A DNA stretch of 64,000 nucleotides from Clostridiales bacterium UBA1738 (GTDB lineage: Bacteria; Bacillota; Clostridia; UBA1381), in NCBI GenBank assembly GCA_002315735.1, contig DCIA01000013.1, forward strand, positions 62,001 through 126,000. The letters run 5' to 3'. This document shows positions 1 through 9,341 of the stretch, in pieces. The position numbers were made by a program, and so were the translations under genes. The notes under the pieces were generated by a model. It saw nothing but the letters and a program-made list of their open reading frames with translations. It had not been told where the DNA came from and did not search any database. The stretch's first letter is position 1. Every line of letters starts with the position of its first letter.

Positions 1-288
1 TTCATTTTTTAACTCGATTTCCAGCTTATTTCCGTAATTATTTTTATAAAATGAATGCTTTACATATTTCAGCGTTTTTTCACAGCTTGTCCCCGTATGT
101 TTAGCACCGTGATGGTCATCGAGATTTTCTCCCGCAATATGTATCGCCACAGCAGAACATACATCATCTGACACTCTCTCCTCGGCAAATTCTTTTTCTA
201 CATTTGAAAAAGAGGACAAAAGAACACGATCGTCCTCTGTAATATTAAAGCAAAGTTTTATATCTTTTTCAGAAAAACGCAAAAACAT
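1..288 (-). CDS. GH36 alpha-galactosidase-like, N-terminal part (truncated by window)
   Basis: The reading frame begins at ATG 288..286 behind AGGAGG (294..299) and stays open off the left window edge, so only about 96 residues are seen. The stretch GENLDDHHGAKHTGT resembles the N-terminal beta-sandwich of GH36 alpha-galactosidases, which remove terminal alpha-galactose from oligosaccharides. The catalytic barrel lies outside the window. No signal peptide is visible, so it is probably cytoplasmic. It is the last visible member of the leftward glycan operon. The GH36 call rests on this short N-terminal similarity; any protein sharing that N-domain would fit. Confidence 0.55.
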   Translation of the reverse strand, partial: MFLRFSEKDIKLCFNITEDDRVLLSSFSNVEKEFAEERVSDDVCSAVAIHIAGENLDDHHGAKHTGTSCEKTLKYVKHSFYKNNYGNKLEIELKNE

Positions 289-307
289 AATTGCCTCCTA
301 TTGCAAA

Positions 308-1255
308 TTAAACAGTTAGTTTTATCATTTCTTCCTTTGACAGCTTTATGCTTGCCCCATAAAATGCTTCTTTTATTTGTTGTTCGTTATCAAAAAACAT
401 AATGGGAATAACATCAATATCCTGATTAACCAAATATGCTATTGAAATTGCCGCAACGGTTGTATTATACTTTTTTGCAATTTCCAAAGCATTTTCGGCT
501 ATTACATAGTTTTCATTCAAATTATAGTTATCCTCAGGCTTCTTACCCTCTGCAATTAAAGAAATCGTCCCTCTGCCCATAGATTGAAAAGGTATTTCGG
601 TAAGATTGCTTTTCTTCATATACTTATATCTGTCATTATTGAAAGGAACGATTGACGGGTCTTTATCGGGCTTAAATTTTGCCAAAGACCATCTGTCCGA
701 GCTTACAACAAACCCGGCTTTTTTACACTTTTGGGCATACTCATTTGCAAGCTTCATTCTTTCCAAAGACCAATTAGTGCAACCTATATTTTTTATATAT
801 CCCTTATCAATATTTTCAAATAATACATCCATAATATTTTCTATCGGAATAGAAATATCATCTCTATGTAAATAATACAACCCAATGGAATCAACGCATA
901 AATTGTTTAAGCTATTTTGAATTTGCTCATTTAATTCATTTTTCTCTAATCTGGTTTTACCTATTATTTCTCCATGTAATTCTCCATGTCCGCCTTTTGT
1001 TGCAACAACAATCTCAGAACATAAATTCCTATCCTTTATCCATCTGCCGATTGTCTTTTCCGATACACTTTTTTCGATGCCTTCAATCCAGTCTGCATAT
1101 ACATTTGATGTATCAAGAAACCTTCCACCCACTTCATAAAACATATCAAGCCGTTTAAAGCTTTCTTCCTCATTTAACATACTGCCAATAACAGCCGTCC
1201 CCATACAAATCGGAGATACAAGTAAATCTGTTTTATTAATATTTATTAAACTCAT
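308..1255 (-). CDS. Aldo/keto reductase family oxidoreductase
   Basis: Predicted NADPH-dependent carbonyl reductase with a TIM-barrel fold. The usual tetrad is visible: D48 and Y53 in FLDTSNVYAD, K87 in VVATKGG and H130 in LYYLHRDD. The start is ATG 1255 because AAGGAG lies about 8 nt upstream; an in-frame ATG at 1279 would place the ribosome site inside the gene. It follows the GH88 gene closely and probably acts in the cytoplasm on a sugar aldehyde or ketone released by the locus. The substrate cannot be told from sequence. Confidence 0.85.
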   Translation of the reverse strand: MSLININKTDLLVSPICMGTAVIGSMLNEEESFKRLDMFYEVGGRFLDTSNVYADWIEGIEKSVSEKTIGRWIKDRNLCSEIVVATKGGHGELHGEIIGKTRLEKNELNEQIQNSLNNLCVDSIGLYYLHRDDISIPIENIMDVLFENIDKGYIKNIGCTNWSLERMKLANEYAQKCKKAGFVVSSDRWSLAKFKPDKDPSIVPFNNDRYKYMKKSNLTEIPFQSMGRGTISLIAEGKKPEDNYNLNENYVIAENALEIAKKYNTTVAAISIAYLVNQDIDVIPIMFFDNEQQIKEAFYGASIKLSKEEMIKLTV

Positions 1256-1294
1256 AGCATTTCTCTCCTTAATTCTCAATTTGCAAAGAATGCT

Positions 1295-2374
1295 TTACCA
1301 CAACAACTCGTAATTCTCGTTTGCTAATTTATAAACAGCTTCCACAAAATAATAATCGCCATAAATCAAGCCAACCTCAATATCATCATTTCCCGGTAAA
1401 TTTGCAGTACATTTTGTAACAATAGCCTGTCTTGAATTATCAAAGCAAGAACATTGTTCAATTATTCCATTTATGAGTTTCTCCGCTTGCTTTTTATACC
1501 ATTCATCCTTATTAAATTTATATATTTCAAGAAATCCATTTGCCGCTATTGCGCCGGCAGATGCATCCTTAATATATGCATTATCTGCTCTGAAATCCCA
1601 AGCAGGTACATAATCGTCACCCAACTGTGAAACAAAGAATTTTGCAACCTTACACGCTGCATCAAGATACCTTTTTTCATTTGTTTGTTCATATGCCATA
1701 GCCATTCCGTATATTGCCCAGCCTGCACCTCTCGACCATGAACTGTTCGGTGCAAAGCCCTGTCCGCCTAATGCACCTATATATTCACCTGTTTTTGCGT
1801 CAAATTCACAAATGTGTCTTACCGCACCATCATCGTCGATAAAATATTTTAAAACAGTATCACAATAAGCAACAGCTATATGATAGTATTTTGCTTGCTT
1901 TGTTTCCTTTGTAGCCCAGAATAACAGTTGCAAATTCATCATACAGTCAATAATTGCAAGATTTTCTGTTCCGTTCCAAGCTTGAATAAAATTGCCTTTA
2001 ATATTAAATCTTCCTGCAAGAATATTTGCCATATGCAACAATCTTTGGCGGCTTCTTTCGTTTTTATCAATCTTATTATGTATTCCTGATGTTAAAAGCC
2101 ACATAAAACCGACATCGTGGTCAAGGTTTATATATTCTTCAATAAGCTTATCAAACTTTTCTTCAATTTCTATTGCGGTATTTTTAAATATTCTTTCATT
2201 GCTTGCCATATAACATATCCATAATAGTCCCGGATAAAATCCATTTGTCCACCAGCTTAAATGTGCATTTTTATATTCACCATCAACATCATTATACGGA
2301 AATTCCGCTCCGATTTTCTTTACGTTTTCTTTTTCCTTATTCACTATTTTTGCTAATAATTCTGTATAATTCAT
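1295..2374 (-). CDS. GH88 unsaturated glucuronyl/galacturonyl hydrolase
   Basis: A 359-residue (alpha/alpha)6-barrel protein of the size of GH88 unsaturated uronyl hydrolases. These hydrate the 4,5-unsaturated uronic acid left at the non-reducing end by polysaccharide lyases. Both family aspartates are present: D87 in LDHDVGFMW and D143 in IIDCMMN, with SWSRGAGWAIYG further on. There is no signal peptide, so it acts on imported oligosaccharides. Its ATG overlaps the upstream SGNH stop as ATGA, and GGAGGAAATCAA precedes it, so the two are translationally coupled. The heparinase-like gene upstream would supply its substrate. Confidence 0.88.
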   Translation of the reverse strand: MNYTELLAKIVNKEKENVKKIGAEFPYNDVDGEYKNAHLSWWTNGFYPGLLWICYMASNERIFKNTAIEIEEKFDKLIEEYINLDHDVGFMWLLTSGIHNKIDKNERSRQRLLHMANILAGRFNIKGNFIQAWNGTENLAIIDCMMNLQLLFWATKETKQAKYYHIAVAYCDTVLKYFIDDDGAVRHICEFDAKTGEYIGALGGQGFAPNSSWSRGAGWAIYGMAMAYEQTNEKRYLDAACKVAKFFVSQLGDDYVPAWDFRADNAYIKDASAGAIAANGFLEIYKFNKDEWYKKQAEKLINGIIEQCSCFDNSRQAIVTKCTANLPGNDDIEVGLIYGDYYFVEAVYKLANENYELLW

Positions 2375-3171
2375 TTGATTTCCTCCACGTCCTTACAATC
2401 TGTTATATCTGTACCGATAAAGCCGATTTCTTCAAAATCCTTTGGATTATTTCTTACAATATAATCAATATATGATGCAATCATATCTGCCGAAAATACA
2501 TACCCGTTCGGGTTCATGTGTCCGTTTAAAAAGAAGTTTTCTTTTATTACATCATCATATATCGGTGCATAACTGTATAAGTCTATTAAATATGAATTAT
2601 CGAATATTTTTGTCATATTCTCAAGTAAATCTCTTTGCTCCTTTTGTTTTGCGAATGCGCCTTCATGTCTCGGCAAGGTAACAAGGAAAAACTTTGCTCT
2701 CGGTTGTATTTTTTTATATCTTTGAATTATTGCTCCATAATATCCTGCGAAGGTGTCTTTATTATTGTGATAATCAGATAAGTCGATATCATCAACACTT
2801 CCCACCTCATGTTCTAACCAGTTCAAATCATTTGCGCCAAGTGCTATAATATATGCCTGACAAGCCTTTTCAGGTTTCCAAAAGCCATTCATATCAGCAA
2901 ACCCATCCATATATTCCTTTGCTGACATTCCACCTCTTGAAAAATTAAGAACTTCAGCCCCTGTTAAGTGTGCTATATGTTGACCCCAAGAATACTCAAA
3001 CATATCAAAATATGAAAATGTGTTGTCTTTATTTGTGATTTGAAACTCACCCGAAGAAAGACTGTCACCAACACATGCAATCCTTCTGAATATTCTGCAC
3101 ATTCCCCCATTTTGTGCAATGTTATCAAGTGGTTTTTCATATTTATTTTTTATATATCTGCTAATATCCAT
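2371..3171 (-). CDS. SGNH/GDSL family hydrolase (esterase-like)
   Basis: Block I nucleophile motif IACVGDSLSSGEF is near residue 37. Block III resembles IIALGANDLNW, and the C-terminal HMNPNGY holds the catalytic His. Such proteins usually remove acetyl or other acyl groups from sugars. No signal peptide is seen, so it is probably cytoplasmic. The start at 3171 is chosen because GGAGGA sits 8 nt upstream; the ATG at 3186 would include that site. It lies between a chimeric pseudogene and the GH88 gene in the leftward operon. Confidence 0.8.
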   Translation of the reverse strand: MDISRYIKNKYEKPLDNIAQNGGMCRIFRRIACVGDSLSSGEFQITNKDNTFSYFDMFEYSWGQHIAHLTGAEVLNFSRGGMSAKEYMDGFADMNGFWKPEKACQAYIIALGANDLNWLEHEVGSVDDIDLSDYHNNKDTFAGYYGAIIQRYKKIQPRAKFFLVTLPRHEGAFAKQKEQRDLLENMTKIFDNSYLIDLYSYAPIYDDVIKENFFLNGHMNPNGYVFSADMIASYIDYIVRNNPKDFEEIGFIGTDITDCKDVEEIK

Positions 3172-3189
3172 TAAAGTGTCCTCCATTAT

Positions 3190-3572
3190 TTATATTGCCA
3201 TTAAACAAGACGAAACAAAAGCAATTATTGTCGCTGTTATTTCTCTTTTTGAAACCTTTTCTTTTCTTATTAAATCTATCAATGTTGAAAAAACTATCGT
3301 TCCTCCGGTAACCATCGGATATTGTACAGAAGCAAGTGAAACACAACAATCCTCTGCCTCAAACGAATGCTTTGCCCCATTTTCATCAACTGCATCATAA
3401 CGATATTTTTTGCAGCCTCTTATCTCTGTAAAATGAAATGTCGGAATGCATACATAAACTGTCTTGATTCTATATTCCAAAACGGAAGACCGTTTTTTGC
3501 ACCTTGAGGTACTGCTGTTTCAATACTGCAACATTCTTTAAATGCTAATTCCGCTAATTCTTTTCTCTTCAT
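3190..3572 (-). pseudogene. Chimeric gene remnant: unknown 5' end fused to tail of a DMT/EamA transporter
   Basis: A good ribosome site (GGAGAG) and ATG 3572 open a frame beginning MKRKELAELAFKECC. It runs about 50 codons and stops; the sequence then continues sensibly one frame over (PTFHFTEIRGCKKYRYDAVD), so a single base has been lost near 3450. At about 3340 the protein changes from that soluble-looking domain into VQYPMVTGGTIVFSTLIDL. This, with the residues to the end, looks like the last two membrane segments of an EamA/DMT transporter. I read it as a deletion joining two genes, followed by a frameshift. The 5' domain family is not recognised. Confidence 0.6.
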
Positions 3573-3609
3573 AATAATCTCTCCATTTCATTATGCCAAA
3601 CACGATAGG

Positions 3610-5277
3610 TTATCCTCTTATAGTGCCCTTGTCAAAAGTAAATTTATACTCTACCACATCACCGTTATTTTTTCTTTCAAAATCAATCAAATAAATATCT
3701 GTATCAATATTGGCATGATTCTTTTCTACAACTTTTTTAATGTCAACTGATAGCAATTTTTCATCAAAAATGATATTAAGGCAATCAATTTTAACCATTC
3801 CATCTGATATTTCAGGCTTGATTAATGATACAAATCTGTCAGTCCATGTTACATTTTCATCAAATTCATCCTTTAATATTATTTCGTTTTCTTTAAATTT
3901 AAAAGTTCTGGTAAGCTTGTTAATTTCGGTATTATATGCCTTGTTAAAATCAATTCTTACAACATCACCATCAACATTCATTGTTCCGCAAAATTCTCTG
4001 CCATAATGTTGAGGAAGATTATTTATTATCGGAACATTATGTCCAAAGGACGACCTTTGAATAACCTTGTCATAATTTTCCACTTTCAGACTTTGCATAG
4101 TATAAAGCGGTGCACCCAAGTCGCAAAGAAGCTGTTTGTTATCTGCAACAAGTGAAAATGAACCTACATCATTATGATTATGCTCTTCTTGATTATGACC
4201 TGCCTTAATACCTATAGCATATGTATCCTTTCTTATTACAATTGCACCGAAATTTTTAAAATATGTTGTCTTGTTTGAAAGTTCGCCTTTCTCAACAGGC
4301 TCATACATGAAAAAGTTCCTTATTGTAGATGTCAATCTGAAGCTGAATATATCGGTCGCATAAAATGCAGGCAGTTCATCACTTACATTTTTTCTCAGAT
4401 AATTTACTATCCAAAAATCCATAGCCTGCTTACCGCCACCATCTGCATATGGGAATACTACATCTTTACTTAAGCTTATTCCGCTCATAAATCTTATTAT
4501 ACTTCTCATCTTTTCGGTATTTACATTATCAATCCTGTTATATGTTTCAAGCTTTAACAAATCATTATATACCAAATAGAATGTCAATCCGTATTGAAGG
4601 TATGCACTTCCCTCACTCGAAACCCCCTCGTCGTCAATGCTTGCAAGGTAATTTTCCATACACTTTTCAATTCTCGGCTTAACCTCCATATAAACATCAA
4701 GGTTTTCATATAAAAGTGTTGCCCCTACCGAGCCGCCGCAAACTCCTGCCCAGTTAGATTTAAAATCCTCAAAAATAAAATAATTGTTTCTGAATGACTG
4801 AATAATTCTTCTGTCTACCTCTTGTGTAATTCTCTCTATAACAAGAGGTGATAATCTGTCATATAATATATGCTTAATTTCCGTCATATACAAGCCCGTT
4901 TCAGCCGCAAACAAATCTATATGACACGGCGAATTAAGCCTGTCAGCAGGCAGATGTGCAGGCAAACTCCATGTATATTCTTCAAGGACAGAACATATAG
5001 TATCCTCAAGTTTTGCAAGATATAGAGTATCATCAGGATATATCAAAGTAAGCAAAGTGTATAATGTAAGATATTCACGTCTTTTAAAATAGACAGTTTC
5101 ATATGAAATTCTGTCACCTGTTTTTATTCCGTTAATGAACAGGCTAAATGTTAATTGCGGCAGTTGAACATCTTTTAATTCTTCATACTTCGCAGATATT
5201 ATATCTCTAAGCATCGAATACTTTTCATCAGTTCTGATTTTCTCCCATCTGCTTTTATCTCTTAACCAACCGTTCAT
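3610..5277 (-). CDS. Heparinase II/III-like polysaccharide lyase family protein
   Basis: A 555-residue protein with an alpha/alpha toroid N-half (NWAGVCGGSVGA near residue 175) and a beta-sandwich C-half. The C-half starts around the His-rich GHNQEEHNHNDVGSF (about 359-373) and has DLGAPLYT and SSFGHNVPII. This arrangement is that of heparinase II/III family lyases, which cleave uronate-containing polysaccharides by beta-elimination. No signal peptide is seen, so it probably works inside on imported oligosaccharides and feeds the GH88. Its ATG directly follows the TGA of the upstream SGNH gene, with AAAGGGGAA as ribosome site. Heparin itself need not be the substrate. Confidence 0.8.
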   Translation of the reverse strand: MNGWLRDKSRWEKIRTDEKYSMLRDIISAKYEELKDVQLPQLTFSLFINGIKTGDRISYETVYFKRREYLTLYTLLTLIYPDDTLYLAKLEDTICSVLEEYTWSLPAHLPADRLNSPCHIDLFAAETGLYMTEIKHILYDRLSPLVIERITQEVDRRIIQSFRNNYFIFEDFKSNWAGVCGGSVGATLLYENLDVYMEVKPRIEKCMENYLASIDDEGVSSEGSAYLQYGLTFYLVYNDLLKLETYNRIDNVNTEKMRSIIRFMSGISLSKDVVFPYADGGGKQAMDFWIVNYLRKNVSDELPAFYATDIFSFRLTSTIRNFFMYEPVEKGELSNKTTYFKNFGAIVIRKDTYAIGIKAGHNQEEHNHNDVGSFSLVADNKQLLCDLGAPLYTMQSLKVENYDKVIQRSSFGHNVPIINNLPQHYGREFCGTMNVDGDVVRIDFNKAYNTEINKLTRTFKFKENEIILKDEFDENVTWTDRFVSLIKPEISDGMVKIDCLNIIFDEKLLSVDIKKVVEKNHANIDTDIYLIDFERKNNGDVVEYKFTFDKGTIRG

Positions 5278-6309
5278 TCAAAATTCCCCTTTTAATACTG
5301 ATTTTATTTTTTCTGTCAAATAATCTGCAATTCGTTGAACCCCATAAATATTCGGGTGGATTAAATCCGCAGACATTCCGGACATATCACCTAATGCGTC
5401 TAAACCATTAATATATGTTACATTAGAAAAATCAAACTCTTTAACGGTATTCTCTATAATTTCTCGCCATAACTTTGCTTTGCAATTTTTGTCAAAATCT
5501 TCGGCACATAAATAGAAAGGAGAAATAACAAAAATCGGTTTGTCCGTATTTCTGCCGGCAATCTCCTTGATTGTATTTTTTATTCTTTCTCTGAATTTTT
5601 CCGTTTCCCAGCCGAGAACATTAACGCCAAGTTCAAGTGTTGCCAAATCCCATAATCCTTTTTCACCCTCTGAGGCTATGTAGTTGACAAATTCCGATTC
5701 CATCCAGCACGAGCCCGCCATGCCAAGATTTCGTACATCAACATTCAAATTATATCCTAAAACAGACGCCCATGCATGCGACATATCAAGTGCATTTGAG
5801 CCATGCGTAATTGATGAGCCGTAGCACAGCATTGTTTGCTTTGGACATTGTTCGGGTCTTGGCGGTTCTATATCACCGACAATATCATAAATATTAAAAA
5901 TACCTTTATCAAAAATAATTCTTACAACATTGCTGTCCCAGTCAAGCTTCAGTTTTTCATGCATTATTTTGACTTTATCGGGTTCTTCTACCTTTGTGAT
6001 TTCAAATTGCTCCGGCTCACCAAGTACAACCTTATGATTTTCGTGATCATACCATCCACCTTGAACACCGCCTCTGTAAACATGGAATCTACCATCGACA
6101 GATGCACAACTCATTTTTATAACAGCACTTTCGCCCTTGAGAACAAAACGCAATTCAACACCTGTTGCTCCACGTGCCATTCTTTGACCTTGTTCACCTG
6201 TTTCAAGTTTATCATAAACCTTTTGCGGTATTCTGAGCCATGTAACACTGCCGTCATTGTTTTCAATAATTTCTCCGACATTAAACAGCTCTGCATTTTT
6301 GTAAATCAT
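5278..6309 (-). CDS. Two-domain SGNH esterase (Lipase_GDSL_3-like)
   Basis: Residues 1-150 form a beta-rich N-domain and residues 158-340 an SGNH hydrolase. The nucleophile block is LCYGSSITHGS (about 160), Gly and Asn blocks are NLGMAGSCW and LELGVNVLG, and the Asp/His pair is in SADLIHPNIYG near 316. The order matches the family with a GxDLY-type N-domain before Lipase_GDSL_3, usually carbohydrate or acyl esterases. It lacks a signal peptide. It is the second SGNH enzyme here, so the glycan probably carries acyl decorations. It is coupled to the heparinase-like gene by an adjacent stop and start. Confidence 0.8.
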   Translation of the reverse strand: MIYKNAELFNVGEIIENNDGSVTWLRIPQKVYDKLETGEQGQRMARGATGVELRFVLKGESAVIKMSCASVDGRFHVYRGGVQGGWYDHENHKVVLGEPEQFEITKVEEPDKVKIMHEKLKLDWDSNVVRIIFDKGIFNIYDIVGDIEPPRPEQCPKQTMLCYGSSITHGSNALDMSHAWASVLGYNLNVDVRNLGMAGSCWMESEFVNYIASEGEKGLWDLATLELGVNVLGWETEKFRERIKNTIKEIAGRNTDKPIFVISPFYLCAEDFDKNCKAKLWREIIENTVKEFDFSNVTYINGLDALGDMSGMSADLIHPNIYGVQRIADYLTEKIKSVLKGEF

Positions 6310-6328
6310 TTTACTACCTCATTTATAT

Positions 6329-8329
6329 TCATAACATTAAAATTGCAAATCCACCAACAACACTTCTGTTTTGAAAGCCTGCCCAAGTGTAATATTCAGC
6401 CCATCTCCATTGCATTGCAGTCCTTACATCATAATGGTCTGTTATCGGAACACGTGTTTTTGTTTCATTTACCATATTCCACACCGATTCTACAATGGCA
6501 TCACGCTTATCCTTGTCATCGCACAAAGCCGATACCCAAATTACCCAATCATTCTTTGCCACATCTCCTCTTGAATCAAGAGGAATACCGTATTTTTGCA
6601 GTTTTGATATGTAAAAATCGCTTTCTGTTTTATAAACATCATTAAACAAACCAAATTCGAAGATTTTATCCCATACCATATTATACTTGATGCTCCATGT
6701 GTTATCCGCTCCAAATGCCATTCTGTAATGGTCATTCTCCAAAGCATTTTCTTTCCACCAAGCAGCATATTCTTCAGCGATTTTCTTATATTCGTCAATG
6801 CCAAATAATTCACCGCAAGCATAAATAGCAATAATCGCCTTTATACTGAGATTACAGTTTCTGTCAAGATGTCCGTTAAAATCATCAGTGCAAAGCTGAT
6901 TGCCGGGATCTTTGCCAAACATTACAAGATATTCGCCCCATTTTAGCAATAAATCCTTATTTTCTGTTGCATATGAGTTATCACCCAGTGCTTTGCATAT
7001 TGCAAAAGTGCATATAAGCATATTACCGCATTCCTCAATTGGCATCTGACGGCTGATTGTCCATTCCGGATCATCTTTTTCATAACCATAAGACTGTTTA
7101 TTCAGTATCGGATATATTCCGACATCATGCGGAGCAAATTCAAAATCCCACATATCTGTATTTGCATATTTAAAGATCGGTTTTAGCATACCTTTTACAA
7201 GTTCCGGATTTGATAACAAAAACAGCGGCATTGAAGGATATGTAACATCCACCGTTGCGGCACAGCCATCAGAATAACATTCCTTGCTGATAAACAACAG
7301 CCCTTCCTCATCAAAACACAATTTATGTGCGGCGACAGCCTGCCTGTATGAAAGCGATATTATTTCTGCATATTTATCACTTATTATCTTCGCTTTATCT
7401 GTGAGATTTTTATCAAAAACTATACATTTTTCTTTTACGCTCTCAAACTCATCAAGTGCCTTTTTACACATATCAACAAATGAGTCACCGTTAATTTTGT
7501 AGTACGAATCAAGCTGTTTACCAAAATAATCTATACACTTTATATCGTCATACGCTATTGCAATTCTGCCATAACTTCCTTTTTTTCTGACCGCCATTAC
7601 CGGATTATCTGTATGCACAGACACCTCATCACCGGCATTCAATATTTTTGTACCACACGGAACGCTATCCTCTCTTCCGTCTGTCGGTAAGTTTTCCATC
7701 TGCAAATCCACCGGTTTATTCAATACAAAATTGTTCCTTCCTGTAAAGCCATTACAAAAATATGCGTCTTCATCCAAAAGATGCAGATATCCCCAATCTA
7801 TTCTGACTGCGTCTCCACTCTTGTTTAACACATTCTGAACAGCTTTTCCACAGTAAATTCCAAGTTCGGAACTAAACAATTTTACATTATCATCATAATT
7901 ATCAACAGCAATTTCAGCCGAAATATCAAAATATACTTCGACTTCTTCGCCAGTTTTGCTTTCTGCTTCATACTCAATATATCCCAACGGTCTTGACATA
8001 ATGAGAAGTTCATCTGCCAAAACGGGATTTATAAATCTCACTTTCAAAAGTAATATTTCGTTTTCAAAGGTGTACTCCGTTATCGTGGGATTTACCAAAA
8101 CATTTGTTTGTTTTATTGAGTCAGGTTCACAATAGTAGTATTCCCTGTCAGCTAATTCCCCCATAAATTTCCAAACGTTGCTTCCGCATCTGACAATGCC
8201 GGTCATTGCATTTCTTGCACCTGTCCAATGCTTTGTGGAATTATCATATAGACTGTCTGCAAATGACCATATTGAAAAATACGGGTCAAATACCATAAGC
8301 GGTACAGCTGATGGTCTTATTTTTGTCAT
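6329..8329 (-). CDS. DUF4965/DUF1793 (glutaminase GtaA-like) protein
   Basis: About 666 residues. The N-terminal RPSAVPLMVFDPYFSIW is typical of DUF4964/DUF5127, followed by a beta-sandwich and then an alpha/alpha-barrel region with MPLFLLSNPELVKGML, WDFEFAPHDVGIYP and a WAEYYTWAGFQN C-terminus. Proteins of this architecture are annotated as fungal-type glutaminases, but in bacterial glycan loci they are widely suspected to be glycoside-active; the true reaction here is unknown. The start is ATG 8329 (GAGGAG 7 nt upstream), not the in-frame ATG at 8389. No signal peptide is seen. It sits directly after the ABC permeases. Confidence 0.8.
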   Translation of the reverse strand: MTKIRPSAVPLMVFDPYFSIWSFADSLYDNSTKHWTGARNAMTGIVRCGSNVWKFMGELADREYYYCEPDSIKQTNVLVNPTITEYTFENEILLLKVRFINPVLADELLIMSRPLGYIEYEAESKTGEEVEVYFDISAEIAVDNYDDNVKLFSSELGIYCGKAVQNVLNKSGDAVRIDWGYLHLLDEDAYFCNGFTGRNNFVLNKPVDLQMENLPTDGREDSVPCGTKILNAGDEVSVHTDNPVMAVRKKGSYGRIAIAYDDIKCIDYFGKQLDSYYKINGDSFVDMCKKALDEFESVKEKCIVFDKNLTDKAKIISDKYAEIISLSYRQAVAAHKLCFDEEGLLFISKECYSDGCAATVDVTYPSMPLFLLSNPELVKGMLKPIFKYANTDMWDFEFAPHDVGIYPILNKQSYGYEKDDPEWTISRQMPIEECGNMLICTFAICKALGDNSYATENKDLLLKWGEYLVMFGKDPGNQLCTDDFNGHLDRNCNLSIKAIIAIYACGELFGIDEYKKIAEEYAAWWKENALENDHYRMAFGADNTWSIKYNMVWDKIFEFGLFNDVYKTESDFYISKLQKYGIPLDSRGDVAKNDWVIWVSALCDDKDKRDAIVESVWNMVNETKTRVPITDHYDVRTAMQWRWAEYYTWAGFQNRSVVGGFAILML

Positions 8330-8395
8330 GCTTATTCTCCTCAATTTTATTAAATTCACACGCCAAAACCATATTTGATTTTGGCACATTTTTAG

Positions 8396-9325
8396 TTATC
8401 CTTTTACAGCACCCAAAGTTACGCCGCCCATAATATATTTCTGAAATATACAGAAAATAATCAATGACGGAATACTTGCAAAGATAAGTCCCATCATATA
8501 AATATTGGTAGTGACGGTTTTATCGCTTTTTAGTAAAAAGATTCTTGCCGGGGTTGTCATTTTAGCAGCATCTTTTAGTACAAGATACGGTCCGAAATAG
8601 TCAGCCCATGCACTGCTGAGTGCCCCGATACATATAAATATCACAACAGGTGAGGCAATAGGAATCATTATTTTATAAAATATTTTAAAATTACCGGCAC
8701 CGTCTATTTTGGCTGCCTCAACAAGTGATGTAGGAATTGCATCGAAGTTGTTTTTAAACAAAATAATATTAAAACTGTTAGCTGCAGCCCCAAGCCATAA
8801 AGGCCAATATGTATCTAATATATTAAAGTTTGTTCCTATGTTCAGCTTATCGTCAATGATAAGTGGGAACGAAATATAGGACATATATGTAGGTACTGTT
8901 CTTATTACGCCGGGCATCATCATTGTCCAGACCACAAGCACAAATATAATTCTTGTTCCTTTTACTCTTAGTTTTGACAGCACATATCCAGCCAATCCGC
9001 ATACAAATATTTGAGCAACAACATTTCCTGCCGACACTATCAGCGTATTTACCATACTTCTTCCAAGTTCAAGACATTTCCACGCTTCTGCAATTCTTTC
9101 ATATGCATAAGGCAAAGAAAAATCTTTGGGTATAAATGCCGTTGATGAGTATATTTCCTGCGTAGACTTGAATGCCGTTAAAAACATCCATATTGCCGGA
9201 AAAAAAGTTGTAAGACAAATTATAATCAATATTGCAAAGAATACCCAATAAAGGAGTTTTCCTTTAAATGATTTCAAATCATTTTGCATAATGATTCCTG
9301 CTTGTTTAGATGAAAAGTTTCTCAT
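8396..9325 (-). CDS. Carbohydrate ABC transporter permease (MalG/AraQ type)
   Basis: 309 residues with about six hydrophobic segments. The cytoplasmic EAA loop is IPTSLVEAAKIDGAG, which contacts the ATPase. AGGAGGAGG precedes ATG 9325. Together with the neighbouring permease and the lipoprotein it forms a CUT1-type oligosaccharide importer. No ATPase gene is present in the locus, so a shared MsmK/UgpC-type ATPase encoded elsewhere presumably powers it, as is common in Firmicutes. The C-terminus GVTLGAVKG is typical of the MalG side. Confidence 0.9.
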   Translation of the reverse strand: MRNFSSKQAGIIMQNDLKSFKGKLLYWVFFAILIIICLTTFFPAIWMFLTAFKSTQEIYSSTAFIPKDFSLPYAYERIAEAWKCLELGRSMVNTLIVSAGNVVAQIFVCGLAGYVLSKLRVKGTRIIFVLVVWTMMMPGVIRTVPTYMSYISFPLIIDDKLNIGTNFNILDTYWPLWLGAAANSFNIILFKNNFDAIPTSLVEAAKIDGAGNFKIFYKIMIPIASPVVIFICIGALSSAWADYFGPYLVLKDAAKMTTPARIFLLKSDKTVTTNIYMMGLIFASIPSLIIFCIFQKYIMGGVTLGAVKG

Positions 9326-9341
9326 TATCTGTCCTCCTCCT

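Noticed and set aside
5836..6645. A 269-codon open frame on the plus strand
   Set aside because: It lies antisense to the SGNH and DUF4965 genes, has no ribosome site, and its translation is rich in His/Cys/Phe as expected from reverse reading of an AT-rich gene.
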